64,000 nt of DNA from the NCBI GenBank assembly GCA_947095535.1, contig OX352772.1, forward strand, positions 273,480,636 through 273,544,635, read 5' to 3'. Shown in pieces: positions 1 to 10,904 of this stretch; within the stretch, counting starts at the first letter, position 1, and each line of letters opens with the position of its first letter. Under the pieces are notes generated by a model, which searched no databases, was not told where the DNA came from, and worked only from the letters and a program-made list of their open reading frames with translations. The stretch is from Poecilobothrus nobilitatus (taxonomy: Eukaryota > Arthropoda > Insecta > Diptera > Dolichopodidae). The translations under genes and the position numbers were made by a program.

Positions 1-2
1 AA

Positions 3-1573
3 ACAATTTCAATTTCTTCACAAAACCCAAACATAATTATTCCAAACGCTGTTTCCCTTAAAGATAAAGATGGCCATAGATGGTCAACGATTCCTAGATC
101 AGTAACTCGAAGAACTCCAGCTAGGAATATAGTACACATTTTAAGAGGACCCAAAGATGGAGCAAAAAATGTTTTTACTGCAAAAGATGCTTTTATGATT
201 TTTTTTGAAGAAACTATTCTAGATATTATGGTGAAAAACACAAACAAAGAAATGGAAATCAAAAACGCAAAATATAAAGTGAAAAATGCTACTATAAGCA
301 ATACTTGTAAGGACGAGATTAAAGCTTTGATTGGATTACTGATTCTATCAGGAACTCTAAAAAATAATCATTTGTCAGTTAAAAATATGTTTGATTCTAC
401 GTATTGCGGATTTCGTTACAAAGCTTGTATGAGTGCTGATAGATTTGAATTTCTCTTAAACTGCTTGTGCTTTGACGAAATGGAAACCCGTCGAGAAAGA
501 AGCGAGAATGATTCTTTTGCTGCAATACGAGAAATTTGGGAAATATTGATTGAAAATTGCCGTAAAAATTATATACCAGGTTCTTATGTGACAATAGATG
601 AACAATTATTAGCTTTTCGGGGAAGATGTTCCTTTCGGATGTACATAAAAAATAAACCGGCGAAATATGGTTTAAAACTTGTAATGTTGTGTGAAGTTGG
701 GACCAATTACATGATAGACGTTTCGCCATATTTAGCTAAAACTACGAAGACTAATGGGATGTCGCTTGGCGAGTATTATGTAAAAACCCTTACCTCCACG
801 ATTCATAAATCCAATAGGAATGTGACTATGGATAACTGGTTTACATCCGTAGAACTTTTTTCAAGTCTTTCAAAGAGCCCATATAATTTAACAGCGGTTG
901 GAACATTACGAAATAATAAACGTGAAATCCCGAAGGAATTGCTTCATGATAAAAAAAGAAAAATTAACACTTCAATATTTTGTTATGACCAAAATATTAC
1001 AATGGTTTCATATAAACCTAAACCAAACAAAACTATACTTTTGCTGTCTACGATGCATGAAGTACCTGTAGTGAATGCTGACAACCATAAGTCCGAAATT
1101 GTAGAATTTTACAACGCCACAAAAGGATCAGTCGACACATTCGCTCAAATATGTAGTAATTATTCAATTTCTAGGAAAACAAGACGGTGGCCTCTTTGTA
1201 TTTTTTATGGCATGCTGAATATAGCATGTATCAACAGTCAGATAATCTACAGTTTAGACATCGTGTACACCAAATTCCAATAACCAGTTACCAATATCTC
1301 ATTAATTTAGCTGATGCGTTAATGGAGCCTTGGTTAAAACAACGTTTAAATATTGAAACTTTAAAGAGGCCGATCAAAGAAGCCATTAGTGATATATTAG
1401 AAAAACTTATTCCAGAAGTTGGGCAATCTTCACTAGAAACCAAGCGAAGTATTTGCCAGGTTTGCCCTAGTAAAAAACGAAGAATGACGACCCATTTTTA
1501 CAAAGTCTGCAAAACAGCGTTTTGTGGGGAACATCGAGCCAAAATATGCACTATATGTGAAGTACAGATTTAA
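3..1573 (+). pseudogene. piggyBac transposase, frameshifted, N-terminus outside the window
   Basis: DDE/D transposase of a piggyBac-family cut-and-paste transposon. The frame is already open at base 3 and shows the usual N-terminal block (RWS..P) before the first visible Met at 195. All three catalytic Asp residues are visible: TIDEQ (codon 597-599), TMDNWFTS (831-833) and KGSVDT (1134-1136). The first frame stops at 1283. The C-terminal Cys-rich zinc-binding domain, with CQVC, C-x4-C and CTIC pairs, lies in another frame that runs to 1573. A net one-base shift between about 1250 and 1290 therefore separates catalytic core and zinc finger. piggyBac transposases are normally intronless, so I read this as decay or a sequencing error rather than splicing. 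Confidence 0.9.
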
Positions 1574-1713
1574 TTTTTATTTTGAAAATCACTGATTTTT
1601 GTTCTAATAATATGAATTGATTGTTTTTTGTTTCGAAAAGTTATATTGTTTTTTTTTAATTTAAGTTTCTTTTGATAAAATGAAGTATCGTAAAAATTAC
1701 GAATGTTTAGTAT

Positions 1714-1752
1714 TTATGTAACTCTAAACTAAGATTATGTTTCTAGAGTTAA
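1714..1752 (+). repeat. piggyBac right terminal repeat with TTAA target site
   Basis: Read inward on the minus strand from 1752, the sequence is TTAA, then CTCTAGAAACATAATCTTAG. This resembles the CCCTAGAAAGATA end of classical piggyBac. TTAA (1749-1752) is the expected target duplication. A short inverted pair, ACTCTA and TAGAGT, lies within the same 40 bases. The matching left end is outside the window, so the duplication cannot be confirmed. Confidence 0.6.
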
Positions 1753-1797
1753 ATAAAAAAACAAAAAATTATGTAGCTTTGAAAACTTACGAAAGAA

Positions 1798-3544
1798 ATG
1801 ATAATCCAACTTATTTATCCCCAACTATTGAAAAAAGCCGAGCACAAGCATCTACATAATCTAATGACGTTTTTTGTGAGAACTGTATTAAATTTCAACA
1901 AAATGAGGCTTATTACCAGAAAAAAATTTTATTTCCAGCAGAAGAAAAAATATGATCGAAAGGAAAAATATAAATTTAAAAAAAAAAATTACATATTTAA
2001 AATATCAAAACAAAATATTAAAGAAAAAATTATACAAAAAAAAAATTATTCTTTATTAAATTTAATTGATGGCAAATTTAATTTACCAATTAGTGCAAAA
2101 ACTTTTCTAACTAACTTTTTTGTAAAACTACCACAACTTGGACAGAGAATGAAAAAAATATTGCCCTGAATATGCATTTTAATTCTCCTAAGGGATATAA
2201 ATTTTTGAGAAATTCAATAAAACTTAATTTGCCACATTTTAGCTCAATAAATAGATGGATTCCCATCAAGTATTTAAATATAGGTGTGCATGAAAAAATT
2301 TTAATGAAATGAACAAAATTTTTTGTGAAATGAATGAGCTATTAAAAGAAGCCATAATAATTTTTGATGAAATTGCTATAAGAAAAAATTTAAGTTATAA
2401 TAGTGCACTAGATGAAATTACTGAATTCTTAGATTATAGGTTTAAAAGAACACAAGATGTCGCAAAATATATATGTGTTTTTTTGGTAAGAGGCTTTATA
2501 AGCAATTGGAAATATGTGCTATTAAAAGAAATGATACAATACTTTAAAGAAATAAAACTAAAAACAACAAAGAAAATTTATTGAATTGATGGCATGGTAC
2601 AAAGACTTACCGGCGTTATTAAATTAAGTGAAGTCATGTTTACCTCTGTTACGATCAAGCTGAGTGCTTTTATTTATTATTATCGAGACTTAATCAATGT
2701 GCATTGAAAAATTTGTTTGCTTTGGTTCGCTACAGAAATGGCTGCAACAATAACTCATCAGTGGCAGACAGTAATGTTTTAGCATAAATCATGCCAATAA
2801 AATAAATAAATCATAAGTTTGAAAATTCCAACTGCGAAGAAGATGACGCAGAATTTATTTGTGATGAGTTAAAAGATTATGAAATAAAAGAAATCAATTC
2901 CGAATCTAATATTGATGATACATTTGATGAAACTGATAAACAAATAAAGAATTTCATTAAAGACTATAACGAAATAAATGCTAATTATACGGCAGAAAGA
3001 ACAAATATTATTTCATGTAATGCCGAAAGATATATATGTGGCTATATTATTTTGAAATTAATGAAAAAGATTTCCTGCAATACATGTAATATTTTATTTT
3101 TGAAAACATCTGGTGATATTTTATCGCTTGATTCAGAACAATTTATTTTTGAGAAAAATTATAAGAATGATTCGGAAATATTTTATTTGAAAGCTCCTAC
3201 AGAAATAATATTTGAAATAACTCAATTTCACATAAGAATAAAAATCAATTTCACAAAAATTTACATAAAAATATCCTGACGATATGCTTGGAAACCACAA
3301 GAATAAAATTTAATACATGGTTAAGTGAAAATGATCAATGCTACAATCATAAAATAAAATTTTTGGAACTATTAATAACGCTTTTATTAAAACAGGAAGC
3401 AAAATGGTTATGCGAGAAACTGCTTAACTCTGAAAAACAAAAAAAGGAAACCGAAAATGCAAAAAAAAGGAAATACAAAAAAAAACGGCAACACGGATTT
3501 GAAGTAAAGTTTAATTTTTTGGCTCTGATAATATTTTTATTTTA
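1798..3544 (+). pseudogene. P-element-like transposase remnant 1
   Basis: Decayed transposase of the P-element/THAP9 superfamily, spread over at least four frames. In order: a lysine-rich piece ending AKTFL..FFVKLPQL (1798-2169); a piece with a SSINRWIP-type motif (about 2172-2308); a catalytic-core piece IIIFDEIAIRK then YICVFLVRGFISNWKYVL (2309-2584); an acidic linker leading to CNAERYICGYIILK (about 2821-3090); and a basic C-terminal tail ending KKRKYKKKRQ (to about 3544). The order matches P transposases and the better copy at 46680-49104. No N-terminal THAP zinc finger is visible; the piggyBac ends about 45 bp upstream and may have landed inside this element. Confidence 0.7.
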
Positions 3545-3841
3545 AAAAATATATAATAACTATAAAAGTGAAAAAAAAAAAAAAAACAATAGCAGATAAA
3601 TTGGATAGTTATAAAAGCTAAAAAAAAAAAAAAAAAAAAAAATTTCTTTCTCTACTTTACAAACAAGTTATAAATTAATTATTACAATAGTGACTATAAA
3701 AATTATTATAACCCAAAAAAGTGATCGAAGAGGGAAAAGAAAGCATATAAAAAATAAAGAAAAAGAAAAAAAAAAAAAAATCAAACAAAAGTTCGATTTA
3801 TTATTATTATATATTTTAAACCTATAAATACAATTTGAGAC
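3545..3841. other. A-rich spacer, no gene seen
   Basis: Contains three poly(A) tracts (about 3571-3586, 3619-3642 and 3763-3780) and nothing coding. The tracts may mark the 3' ends of old retrotransposed sequence, or the 5' untranslated region of the LINE that follows. Confidence 0.6.
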
Positions 3842-4842
3842 ATGGCAAAAGTGTGTCCGGTATCTGTGTAGTTACTAGAGGCAAATCTAAAGGTTTACAA
3901 TGTAGTGGACCGTGCCAAAATTTTTTTCATACAAATTGTGGCGAAATTGCGGACGAGCTGTTTCAAGCTGTTAAAAATGGTAGTGCTACATGGAAATGTC
4001 CAGAATGTCCCACCAATAACGAACCTGTTGAAGAAACTTACGAATCTGAGGCAGAAGATAAAAGTGATGAAGTTTTTAATCAACTTACTACATTCGAACC
4101 AAAAAATTGTTCGGATGAAAATATGAGAACATTTTTAAAAAATTTAGGTTTGGTCATTTTGGATATAAAAAATTCACAAAATTTTCAAACTTCGCAAATC
4201 CAAGATATAATTAAACAAAATAAGGAAATTAAAAAAGAAAATGTTTTTATAAAAAAACGTTGTGCGGAAACAGAAAAAAATGTCAATGAATTACAACAAA
4301 AAGTGAATAAATTGGAGGCGTTACTGGATGAAAAATATAAGGAAGAAAATAAAAATGATATTATTTTGGCTGGACTCCCGTCAAAAATTGATGACCCAAT
4401 TGATGTGGTTCTAAAAATTGCAAACAAAATATCTGCCAATATATCTGCAACTGATATTATAAAAATAAACACAATAGACCAAAAAGCGAGAGAAAATGGA
4501 AAATTAAAAGGAAAATTGTATGTGGTTAAGCTCAAATCACAGGCAGGAAAAAATGAGTTACTTACGAAAAAGCAAAAATATAAACATTTATTTACCACTG
4601 AAATCAGCATTAAAAACCAAGATAGCCAGGTCAATAACGAAATTTTCTTTCGTCAACATCTATCAAAGCTGCAAACAAATTTGTATTATGAAGCTAAAAA
4701 AATCAAGTTGTCAAATGATTTTCAATTTCTATGGGTCAAGAATAACCAAATTCTTTTACGTAAGAATGCCACAAGTAAAATATATAAAATTTCTTCCTTC
4801 AATGATATCTCATATATTAAAAATACTTATAACATTAGTTAA
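3842..4842 (+). pseudogene. LINE ORF1: PHD finger, coiled coil, FP-like domain
   Basis: Nucleic-acid-binding ORF1 protein of the CR1-like LINE. A PHD-type zinc finger covers the first 60 residues: C-x2-C, then C..C, FFHTNC and WKCPEC. A Lys/Glu-rich coiled coil follows at roughly residues 105-175, then a domain like the baculovirus FP family that many CR1/L2-type ORF1 proteins carry (NDIILAGLP to the C-terminus). The natural start is probably ATG 3842 (MAKVCP), which supplies the first zinc cysteine, but it stops after nine codons. The main frame carrying ICVVTRG begins elsewhere: two extra bases (G3860, T3861) separate them. The rest is one open frame of about 330 residues. Confidence 0.8.
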
Positions 4843-5559
4843 TTTAAATTTAATTCAACTTTATTTTGTTTTATCATTAATAATCAATTACATTTTCACA
4901 TATTATTATTTAATAATTAATTTTATAGTACAACTTTATTTTGTTTTATCATTAATAATCAATTACATTTTGACATATTATTATTTAATAAGTAATTTTA
5001 TAATATCACTTTACAAAATAACAGGTGTTTTTAAAACAACACCTTACAAAGCACTATTATGGAAAAATGTTATCAATGATAGGCTTTATAATAGTTTATA
5101 TTTACATATAATATTGTTTGAACAAAAGGCCAAAACTATAAAAAAAATTCATAATCTTAGATTTACAATATTAAAAAACTGTAACACTATAATTACATAT
5201 TACAATTACATAACAATTTTTAAAACTACGTTATATATAATCTATAATCTTAGAATTATTATAACAAAAACCTACAGTATAATTTCATATAGCTATTACA
5301 TTATTCTAAAAATTACTTTTTACAATTTCACACACTACCTTTTCTTAGAAATAACAAAAACTTTTTTTTTTTTTTATTTATCAAACAGAATCTCAAAACA
5401 AAACTTTTTTTTTTTTTTTTTAAAATAATAACTTGACATATAAAATTAATCTTAAACTATTACAAATATTATTTTTTTTGAATATATATTTTTATATATT
5501 CAAAAGGTACTACATATTTTTATCACATTACTTAAAATTATTTTGTTTATGTTTTTTAA
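4843..5559. other. ORF1-ORF2 spacer of the LINE, low complexity
   Basis: About 700 bp of very A+T-rich sequence with homopolymer T runs near 5359-5375 and 5406-5420. CR1-type elements usually have a short gap here, so this may include a later insertion or slippage expansion. Open frames across it are low-complexity and look non-coding. Confidence 0.5.
4856..5003 (+). repeat. Tandem duplication of a 75-bp unit
   Basis: Unit 1 spans 4856-4930 and unit 2 begins at 4931. Both start CAACTTTATTTTGTTTTATC and are nearly identical until about 5003. Confidence 0.85.
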
Positions 5560-8174
5560 ATGGACTTAGACTTGGATGACAATTCTGACATTTATGATGA
5601 ATTAAGATGATGAAGAGTGGTGAATATCAAACAAATTTCAATATTTTATATCTAAACATACAAAGTTTGAGAAATAAACTATACAATTTAGAAACATTCA
5701 TAAAAACATATGAATGTAATATTCATGTCCTAGTATTAACCGAAATATGGATAAATGAACAGGAAAATCAATTTTTTAATATAGAAGGGTACAAATCATA
5801 TTTTTCAAATCGCGAAATGTCGTATGGAGGTGTTGCTATTTATGTAAATGAGAACATAACAAGTAATTTAAGTTTTAGTTTAGAGTTTGAAAAATCGAAT
5901 TTCTTAGTAATAAATCTTGTCGAACAAAAAATTAACATAGTAGGAATATATCGATCGCACGAAACAAATATTAACTCTTTTCTTGAAAAAATGGATGACA
6001 TATCAAGTAATTATAAAAATTCAATGATCTTTGGAGACTTTAATATTAATTTACTAAATAAAAATAATCAAGAAGTTATGAATTATGTAAATGTATTACT
6101 ATCTAATGGTTTTATTGTGTATAATAAAGTTGCCAATGATTTTGCAACTAGAATAGGAAACACATCGCAAACAATCATTGACCACTTTATTACTGATATT
6201 GTCAAATACAAATATGATTTTCATATTATCAGACCATAAAATGTTTTTCATAAGTTCTAATTTTAAGCCCATAGAAGAACAAATTGAAAACTTTATTACC
6301 GTCCTGAAGTATGAAAAATTAGCTGCAGACAATACTTGGAATAAGTTAGTTTCAATCGGGAACTTCGACGATTTTGTATTTGAGATAAGTTCTTTAGTGA
6401 GTAAATATACCAGAATTGTTAGAAAGAAAAGGTCTAAAGAAAAAAATGAATGGATGACAGACGAAATTAGAAACGTGATTAAAATTCGAGACTCTTTCTT
6501 CAAATATAGGAAAAAATATCCTAACGATAAGCATGTTAATAGATTATATAAATTATATAAAAATAAAGTAAATCGGTAACACATTCAAAAAAAAATTTTT
6601 ATTCTGAACAAATTAAAAGAGACCCATGCAATAGTAAAAAATTATGGGATTTATATAAAAGGGTAATATTTAACAAAAAAAAAGACAGCACGAACAATCA
6701 TATTAAAGGGCTAGAAATTAATGGGAAAGTATTAACTAAAAAAGAAGAAATTTGTGAATTAATGAACGAATTTTTTATCAATGTAACCAGGGAAATAAAT
6801 GTTGACAATGATCCAATAGACCACGAATACCTAAATAGTTTTAGACGAAACCCTAGCTCCTTATTTGATCTAACACCCACCAGTAGTGAAGAGATATCGA
6901 ATGCAATTAGCAAGCTGAAAACTGCTGCAGCGACGGGTTTCGATAATATTTCCATGAAATTCATTAAGAAATTCCAGGAGCGACTAATACCGCTTCTTAC
7001 CAAATTTATAAATAGTTCTTTCCTTTCTGGTACTTTCCCAAACTCATTAAAAACTGCAATTGTTACTCCAATATTCAAAACAGGGAATGCCAAAGATAGG
7101 ACAAACTACAGACCCATATCGGTTCTCAGCGCTTTCTCTAAAATCTTTGAACTTATTATAAAAAGTTGATTAGATAACTTTCTTACAAATAATCAAATAT
7201 TTCACGACGAACAGTATGGTTTCGAAAAAAAATCGAATACTACTGCTGCATGTCTTAGCTTAACCGACTTTGTATCAAAAAATATGGATGAAAAATTGCA
7301 CGTTGGCTGTCTATTTCTAGACCTACAAAAGGCATTTGACTGTGTGGACTATGAAATACTACAGTTTAAACTTTCGATGTTAAATTTCGACTCATCACAA
7401 TTACACTTTTTTGACTCATATTTAACTAATCGAGAGCAGAGAGTTAGGATAGGTGATAGTTTGAGTGAATCAAGAACCATTATAAAAGGAGTGCCACAAG
7501 GTTCAATTTTAGGACCACTTTTATTTAAGATATATTTAGATGATATAGCTCGATTGAAACTAAAAGGGCTTATTCAATTGTATGCGGATGATGCAGTGCT
7601 AAAATATGCGGAACGCGATGAAGAATCCCTGAGAACTTCCATCATGCATGATCTTCCCATTATTGAAGAATGGCTAAAAAAGCATCGTCTACTACTAAAT
7701 GTGAAGAAAACTAAAATTTTATTATTCGAAAATAGACAATGTACATACCCCAATTTTACTTACAACGGTAATATTATTGAAGTTGTAAAACATTTTAATT
7801 ATCTAGGGTTGCTTCTAGATAGCCGGCTGATATGGCAAGAGCACATAAATCACGTCATTAAAAAGATAACACCGTACATTTTTGTCTTACGTCGCATGAG
7901 AAATTTCTTTAATAAATCGGTTCTAAAAATAATATATTCTTCATATATACTATCAAATATTATGTATCTTAACCCAATATGGAGTAACACATGTCAAGTT
8001 CCTTTAGGCAGACTTGATATAGTTCATAAAAAAGCCATAAAAGCAATTCATAACTATCCTGTTAGAATTCCTACTAATATTGTATACTCTAGCCAATATT
8101 TAAGTCTGACAAACATTTGCAAATTAGAATTATATATAATAGCATTTAAAATAATTCATAATGAAATTAAGCAT
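5560..8174 (+). pseudogene. LINE ORF2: AP endonuclease and reverse transcriptase, 5' portion
   Basis: An EEP/APE-type endonuclease comes first: NILYLNIQSLRNKL, VLVLTEIW, YGGVAIYV, GDFNINLL and TIIDHF (5607-6239). It is followed by reverse transcriptase: ATGFDNIS, NYRPISVLS, FLDLQKAFDCVDYE, GVPQGSILGPLLF, LYADDAVL (YADD, about 7580-7591) and HFNYLGLLLD. Damage includes a shift between an acidic start (MDLDLDDNSD, ATG 5560) and the endonuclease frame, a shift near 6226, another in the A-run at 6583-6596, and an in-frame TGA at 7167-7169. The ORF appears to end at TAG 8178-8180, but that stop lies inside the inserted Polinton; the true C-terminus is at 24838-25046. Confidence 0.9.
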
Positions 8175-8175
8175 A
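8170..8175. repeat. Target-site duplication AGCATA, left side of Polinton 1
   Basis: AGCATA immediately precedes the first base of the terminal inverted repeat and is repeated exactly at 24832-24837. Polintons are known to create 6-bp duplications. Confidence 0.95.
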
Positions 8176-8960
8176 AGTAGTATAAGCTAGGCCGATTCTA
8201 GACCAGGAAGTGACGTCAGAGATAAGAGATGTAGAGATAAGATAAGAGGTATGACTCAGCAATGAGTCATGAATGAGTCATAGCAGGAAGTGACGTCACA
8301 TCCTGTTTTGATAAGAGATATTGAGTCATAAAAAACAGGTTTTTAAAATTTTGAATAACAGGCACCCAGATATCTTTTAAGAATAATATTTTAATGTTTT
8401 AAGTTTGTTTGATTGCTTTGAAAAATAGTAAAATAATTTTCATCGTATTTCAGTCATTCATATTGTATGATAAGAAATTTGTTTTAGAATATATTAAGTG
8501 TATTGTATTTTAACAAAAAAAAAAAAAGTTGCGGTTTTAATTTTTCATGTTCATATGAAGAATGGAACTATTCAAATTTTTGTGTGACGTCAGGGGATTC
8601 CGTAGATAAAATTCAGTCAGGTTTTTAAAATTTTGAATAACAGGCACACAGATTTTTTTTAGGAACAATATTTTAAATAGTATTTTTCGATATTTACAAT
8701 TTTTTTCTTTAAATTTCTTTACGATTTTAGCTCATAATAAAGATATTTTAAAAAATTTTGTTGAATTGTGAAGAAATTTTTAGTGATAAGAAATAATGTG
8801 TGCGGTTTTTTGTTTGAAATTTAGAAAAAGAATTTCTTATCTGTATTAATAATATATAATATTTAATGCTCAACAAATTTTTAAAGTTGTAAAATAAAAA
8901 TCTGAAATGACGTCAGGGGATTCCGTAGATAAAATTTAATTGAGTTTGAATATGAATAAA
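8176..8960 (+). repeat. Left terminal inverted repeat of Polinton 1
   Basis: The outer 330 bp match the right end almost base for base in reverse complement. Further in, similarity continues in modules: the block ending ATTCCGTAGATAAAAT occurs twice on each side, and the block around TTTTTAAAATTTTGAATAAC is repeated at about 8336 and 8620. The inner limit is approximate. Confidence 0.9.
8211..8298 (+). promoter_or_regulatory. Cluster of CRE, AP-1 and GATA-like sites in the left TIR
   Basis: Consensus animal transcription-factor sites are packed here: TGACGTCA at 8211-8218 and 8291-8298, TGACTCA at 8252-8258, TGAGTCA at 8263-8269 and 8274-8280, and three AGATAAG/GATAAG copies between 8220 and 8247. 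Two further TGACGTCA copies lie at 8585-8592 and 8908-8915. The outer set is mirrored in the right TIR. The motifs are seen directly; use as an enhancer or promoter is inference. Confidence 0.6.
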
Positions 8961-9012
8961 TAAAATATAAATTTAGGAAATAATAAATAATTTTTTCTGC
9001 GGAGAGATTTAA

Positions 9013-9565
9013 AGGAGAAATTTATAATTGAGAAAAAATAGAATTTCTAATCTGTATTAATAGTATAAAACATTTTGTTAATTTTTCTGTGGTTTCTTGA
9101 ACTTGAAATTCTGAAAGAAAAAAGAACAAATAAGAAATGTAGTTTCTAGTTTTATATGTTCTAACAAATATTAGCTATGTTAAAGAAAAAATTAATATTG
9201 CAAGCTTTTCTTACGAGTTAAAGTTAAAATTAGTGAAATTGCGGTTTTGCCTGCCTTATAAAAATTGATATATTTTAAAGTAAAAACTAATGAGGGGACA
9301 AAGGAGAAATTTATAATTGAGAAAGAATAGAATTTCTAATCTGTATTAATAGTATAAAACATTTTGTTAATTTTTCTGTGGTTTTCTTGAAACTTGAAAT
9401 TCTGAAAGAAAAAAGAACAAATAAGAAATGTGGTTTCTAGTTTTTGAATGTTCTAACAAATATTAGATATGTTTAACGAAAAAATTAATATTGCAAGCTT
9501 TTCTTATGAGTTGAAGTTAAAATTGTTGAAATTGCGGTTTTGTCTGTTTCATAAAGATTGATAGA
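9013..9565 (+). repeat. Tandem duplication of a roughly 285-bp unit
   Basis: The unit beginning AAAGGAGAAATTTATAATTG at about 9013 recurs at about 9299 with few changes, running through GAAAATTGCGG-like sequence to about 9565. A shorter third trace is near 8820-8850. No coding potential is evident. Confidence 0.85.
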
Positions 9566-9694
9566 ATATTATTAGGAAAAAAAATAAAAGTATTTATATT
9601 CCAGATAATTTAAATGAATTGAAGTTACAAAGTTATGGTAATGTATGATGTAAAAATATTTGATAAAATTAACATAATTTAGATAAAAAATTTG

Positions 9695-9702
9695 TATAAA
9701 AG
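9695..9702 (+). promoter_or_regulatory. TATA-box-like site upstream of the Q-rich gene
   Basis: TATAAAAG about 70 bp before ATG 9773, at a plausible distance for a core promoter with a short leader. Confidence 0.4.
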
Positions 9703-9772
9703 AGCTAAACAAGCTGTACTTATTAATTAATTCAATTTAAAATTTCGAGAAGGAAGAATATCAAAAAAAGAA

Positions 9773-10348
9773 ATGGAAAATACAATAGAAATTTTGGATG
9801 ATGTTATGATTGTTCAACCATCAACATCAACATCAACATCATCTATGTCAGCATATTCCCATAGACATCAACAACAACACCAACAACAACATCAACGACA
9901 ACAACAACAACAACAACAACAACAACACCAACAACAACAGGGTCAGAAACTACAGTATCATAAATTGAATCATCCATCACGAAAAAGAAGATATGATGAT
10001 AGCAGTGTGAGCAGTGTGAGCATATTAAGCAAGTTCAATGATGCAGCATCAACTGTCGGACTCAGCCATTATAAGCAAAAAAAACTGCTAACATCTGATG
10101 AAATCATTAAGAATAAGTATTATTCAATTGAGAAAATAAGATTTTGTCAGACGAGATATGGTAAGAGAATCTTATTGGATTTTAAAAATACAAGTTTTTT
10201 CTTACCTGCGAGTATGGTAGACTTGCTAACGCAGGAAGAAATAAATATTTTAATTCAAGAGAGTAATATTTTTCTATATGTGGGCAATAAATATTCTATT
10301 GTTCAAGAGGATATTTATTCTCAAGAGCATTTAGCAATAAATCAATAA
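9773..10348 (+). CDS. Polinton glutamine-rich protein with conserved C-terminal domain
   Basis: 191 residues, intact. An acidic start (MENTIEILDDVMIV) is followed by a Ser/Thr stretch, then a glutamine/histidine-rich tract (about residues 30-58) encoded by CAA/CAG/CAC repeats, a basic patch HPSRKRRYDD (a possible nuclear signal), and a compact C-terminal domain (about residues 105-180) with Y.IEKI, T/RYGKRILLDF, FFLPASM and LYVGNKY. A diverged relative with the same layout is on the minus strand of Polinton 2 (39217-39700). The domain reminds me of a small beta-barrel, so a single-strand DNA-binding role is possible, but that is inference from the YGKR-strand-FLP pattern and I do not know the family name. 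Confidence 0.7.
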   Translation: MENTIEILDDVMIVQPSTSTSTSSMSAYSHRHQQQHQQQHQRQQQQQQQQQHQQQQGQKLQYHKLNHPSRKRRYDDSSVSSVSILSKFNDAASTVGLSHYKQKKLLTSDEIIKNKYYSIEKIRFCQTRYGKRILLDFKNTSFFLPASMVDLLTQEEINILIQESNIFLYVGNKYSIVQEDIYSQEHLAINQ

Positions 10349-10420
10349 ATATTATATTGAAAAATTTTAAAAAAGAAAAATAAAATAAAAATAAAGAATA
10401 AAAATTAAATTAATTTGTTG

Positions 10421-10610
10421 TTATTTCAAGCTTAGGTGTTATTTTTCAGCATTTCTTTTTCAGATTTACTTTTACAGGAATTTTATAACTATCTTTTCAA
10501 CTTTATCTTTCTATATTATTTCAAGCTTAGGTGTTATTTTTCAGCATTTCTTTTTCAGATTTACTTTTACAGGAATTTTATAACTATCTTTTCAACTTTA
10601 TCTTTCTATA
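10421..10610 (+). repeat. Perfect tandem duplication, 95-bp unit
   Basis: Unit 1 is 10421-10515 and unit 2 is 10516-10610. Both begin TTATTTCAAGCTTAGGTG and end TATCTTTCTATA. It lies between the Q-rich gene and the damaged start of the polymerase, and makes a spurious 87-residue open frame. Confidence 0.95.
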
Positions 10611-10751
10611 TGAATTTCATTTTATTTTCCTCCATAAAAATTGAAATTTTGATAATAGAAATAAAAATTATATTAGGGTGGATAATAAAAAACAAATAAT
10701 TTTAATTTTCTGGATATTCTATAGCGGAATAAAAAACTAAAATTTAGTTCA

Positions 10752-10904
10752 TGAATTAAAAAAAGGTGAAATATTTTTTAATAAACCCATATATGTGGGG
10801 ATGGCCATATTAGATATTTCAAAAACTTTAATTTATGAATTTTTTTATGATTATATGAAGCAAAATTTAAAAGAAAATTGTAAGCTTCTTTATACTGATA
10901 CAGA
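10752..10904 (+). repeat. 153-bp exact copy of an internal polymerase segment
   Basis: Identical by eye to 12319-12471, in the same orientation, including the motif C codons (LYTDTD...). It abuts the point where the true polymerase frame begins (about 10904) and is in a different frame from it. Confidence 0.9.

Noticed and set aside
4520..5428. 302-residue open frame
   Set aside because: Overlaps ORF1 in another frame, then runs through low-complexity A+T repeats; no domain.
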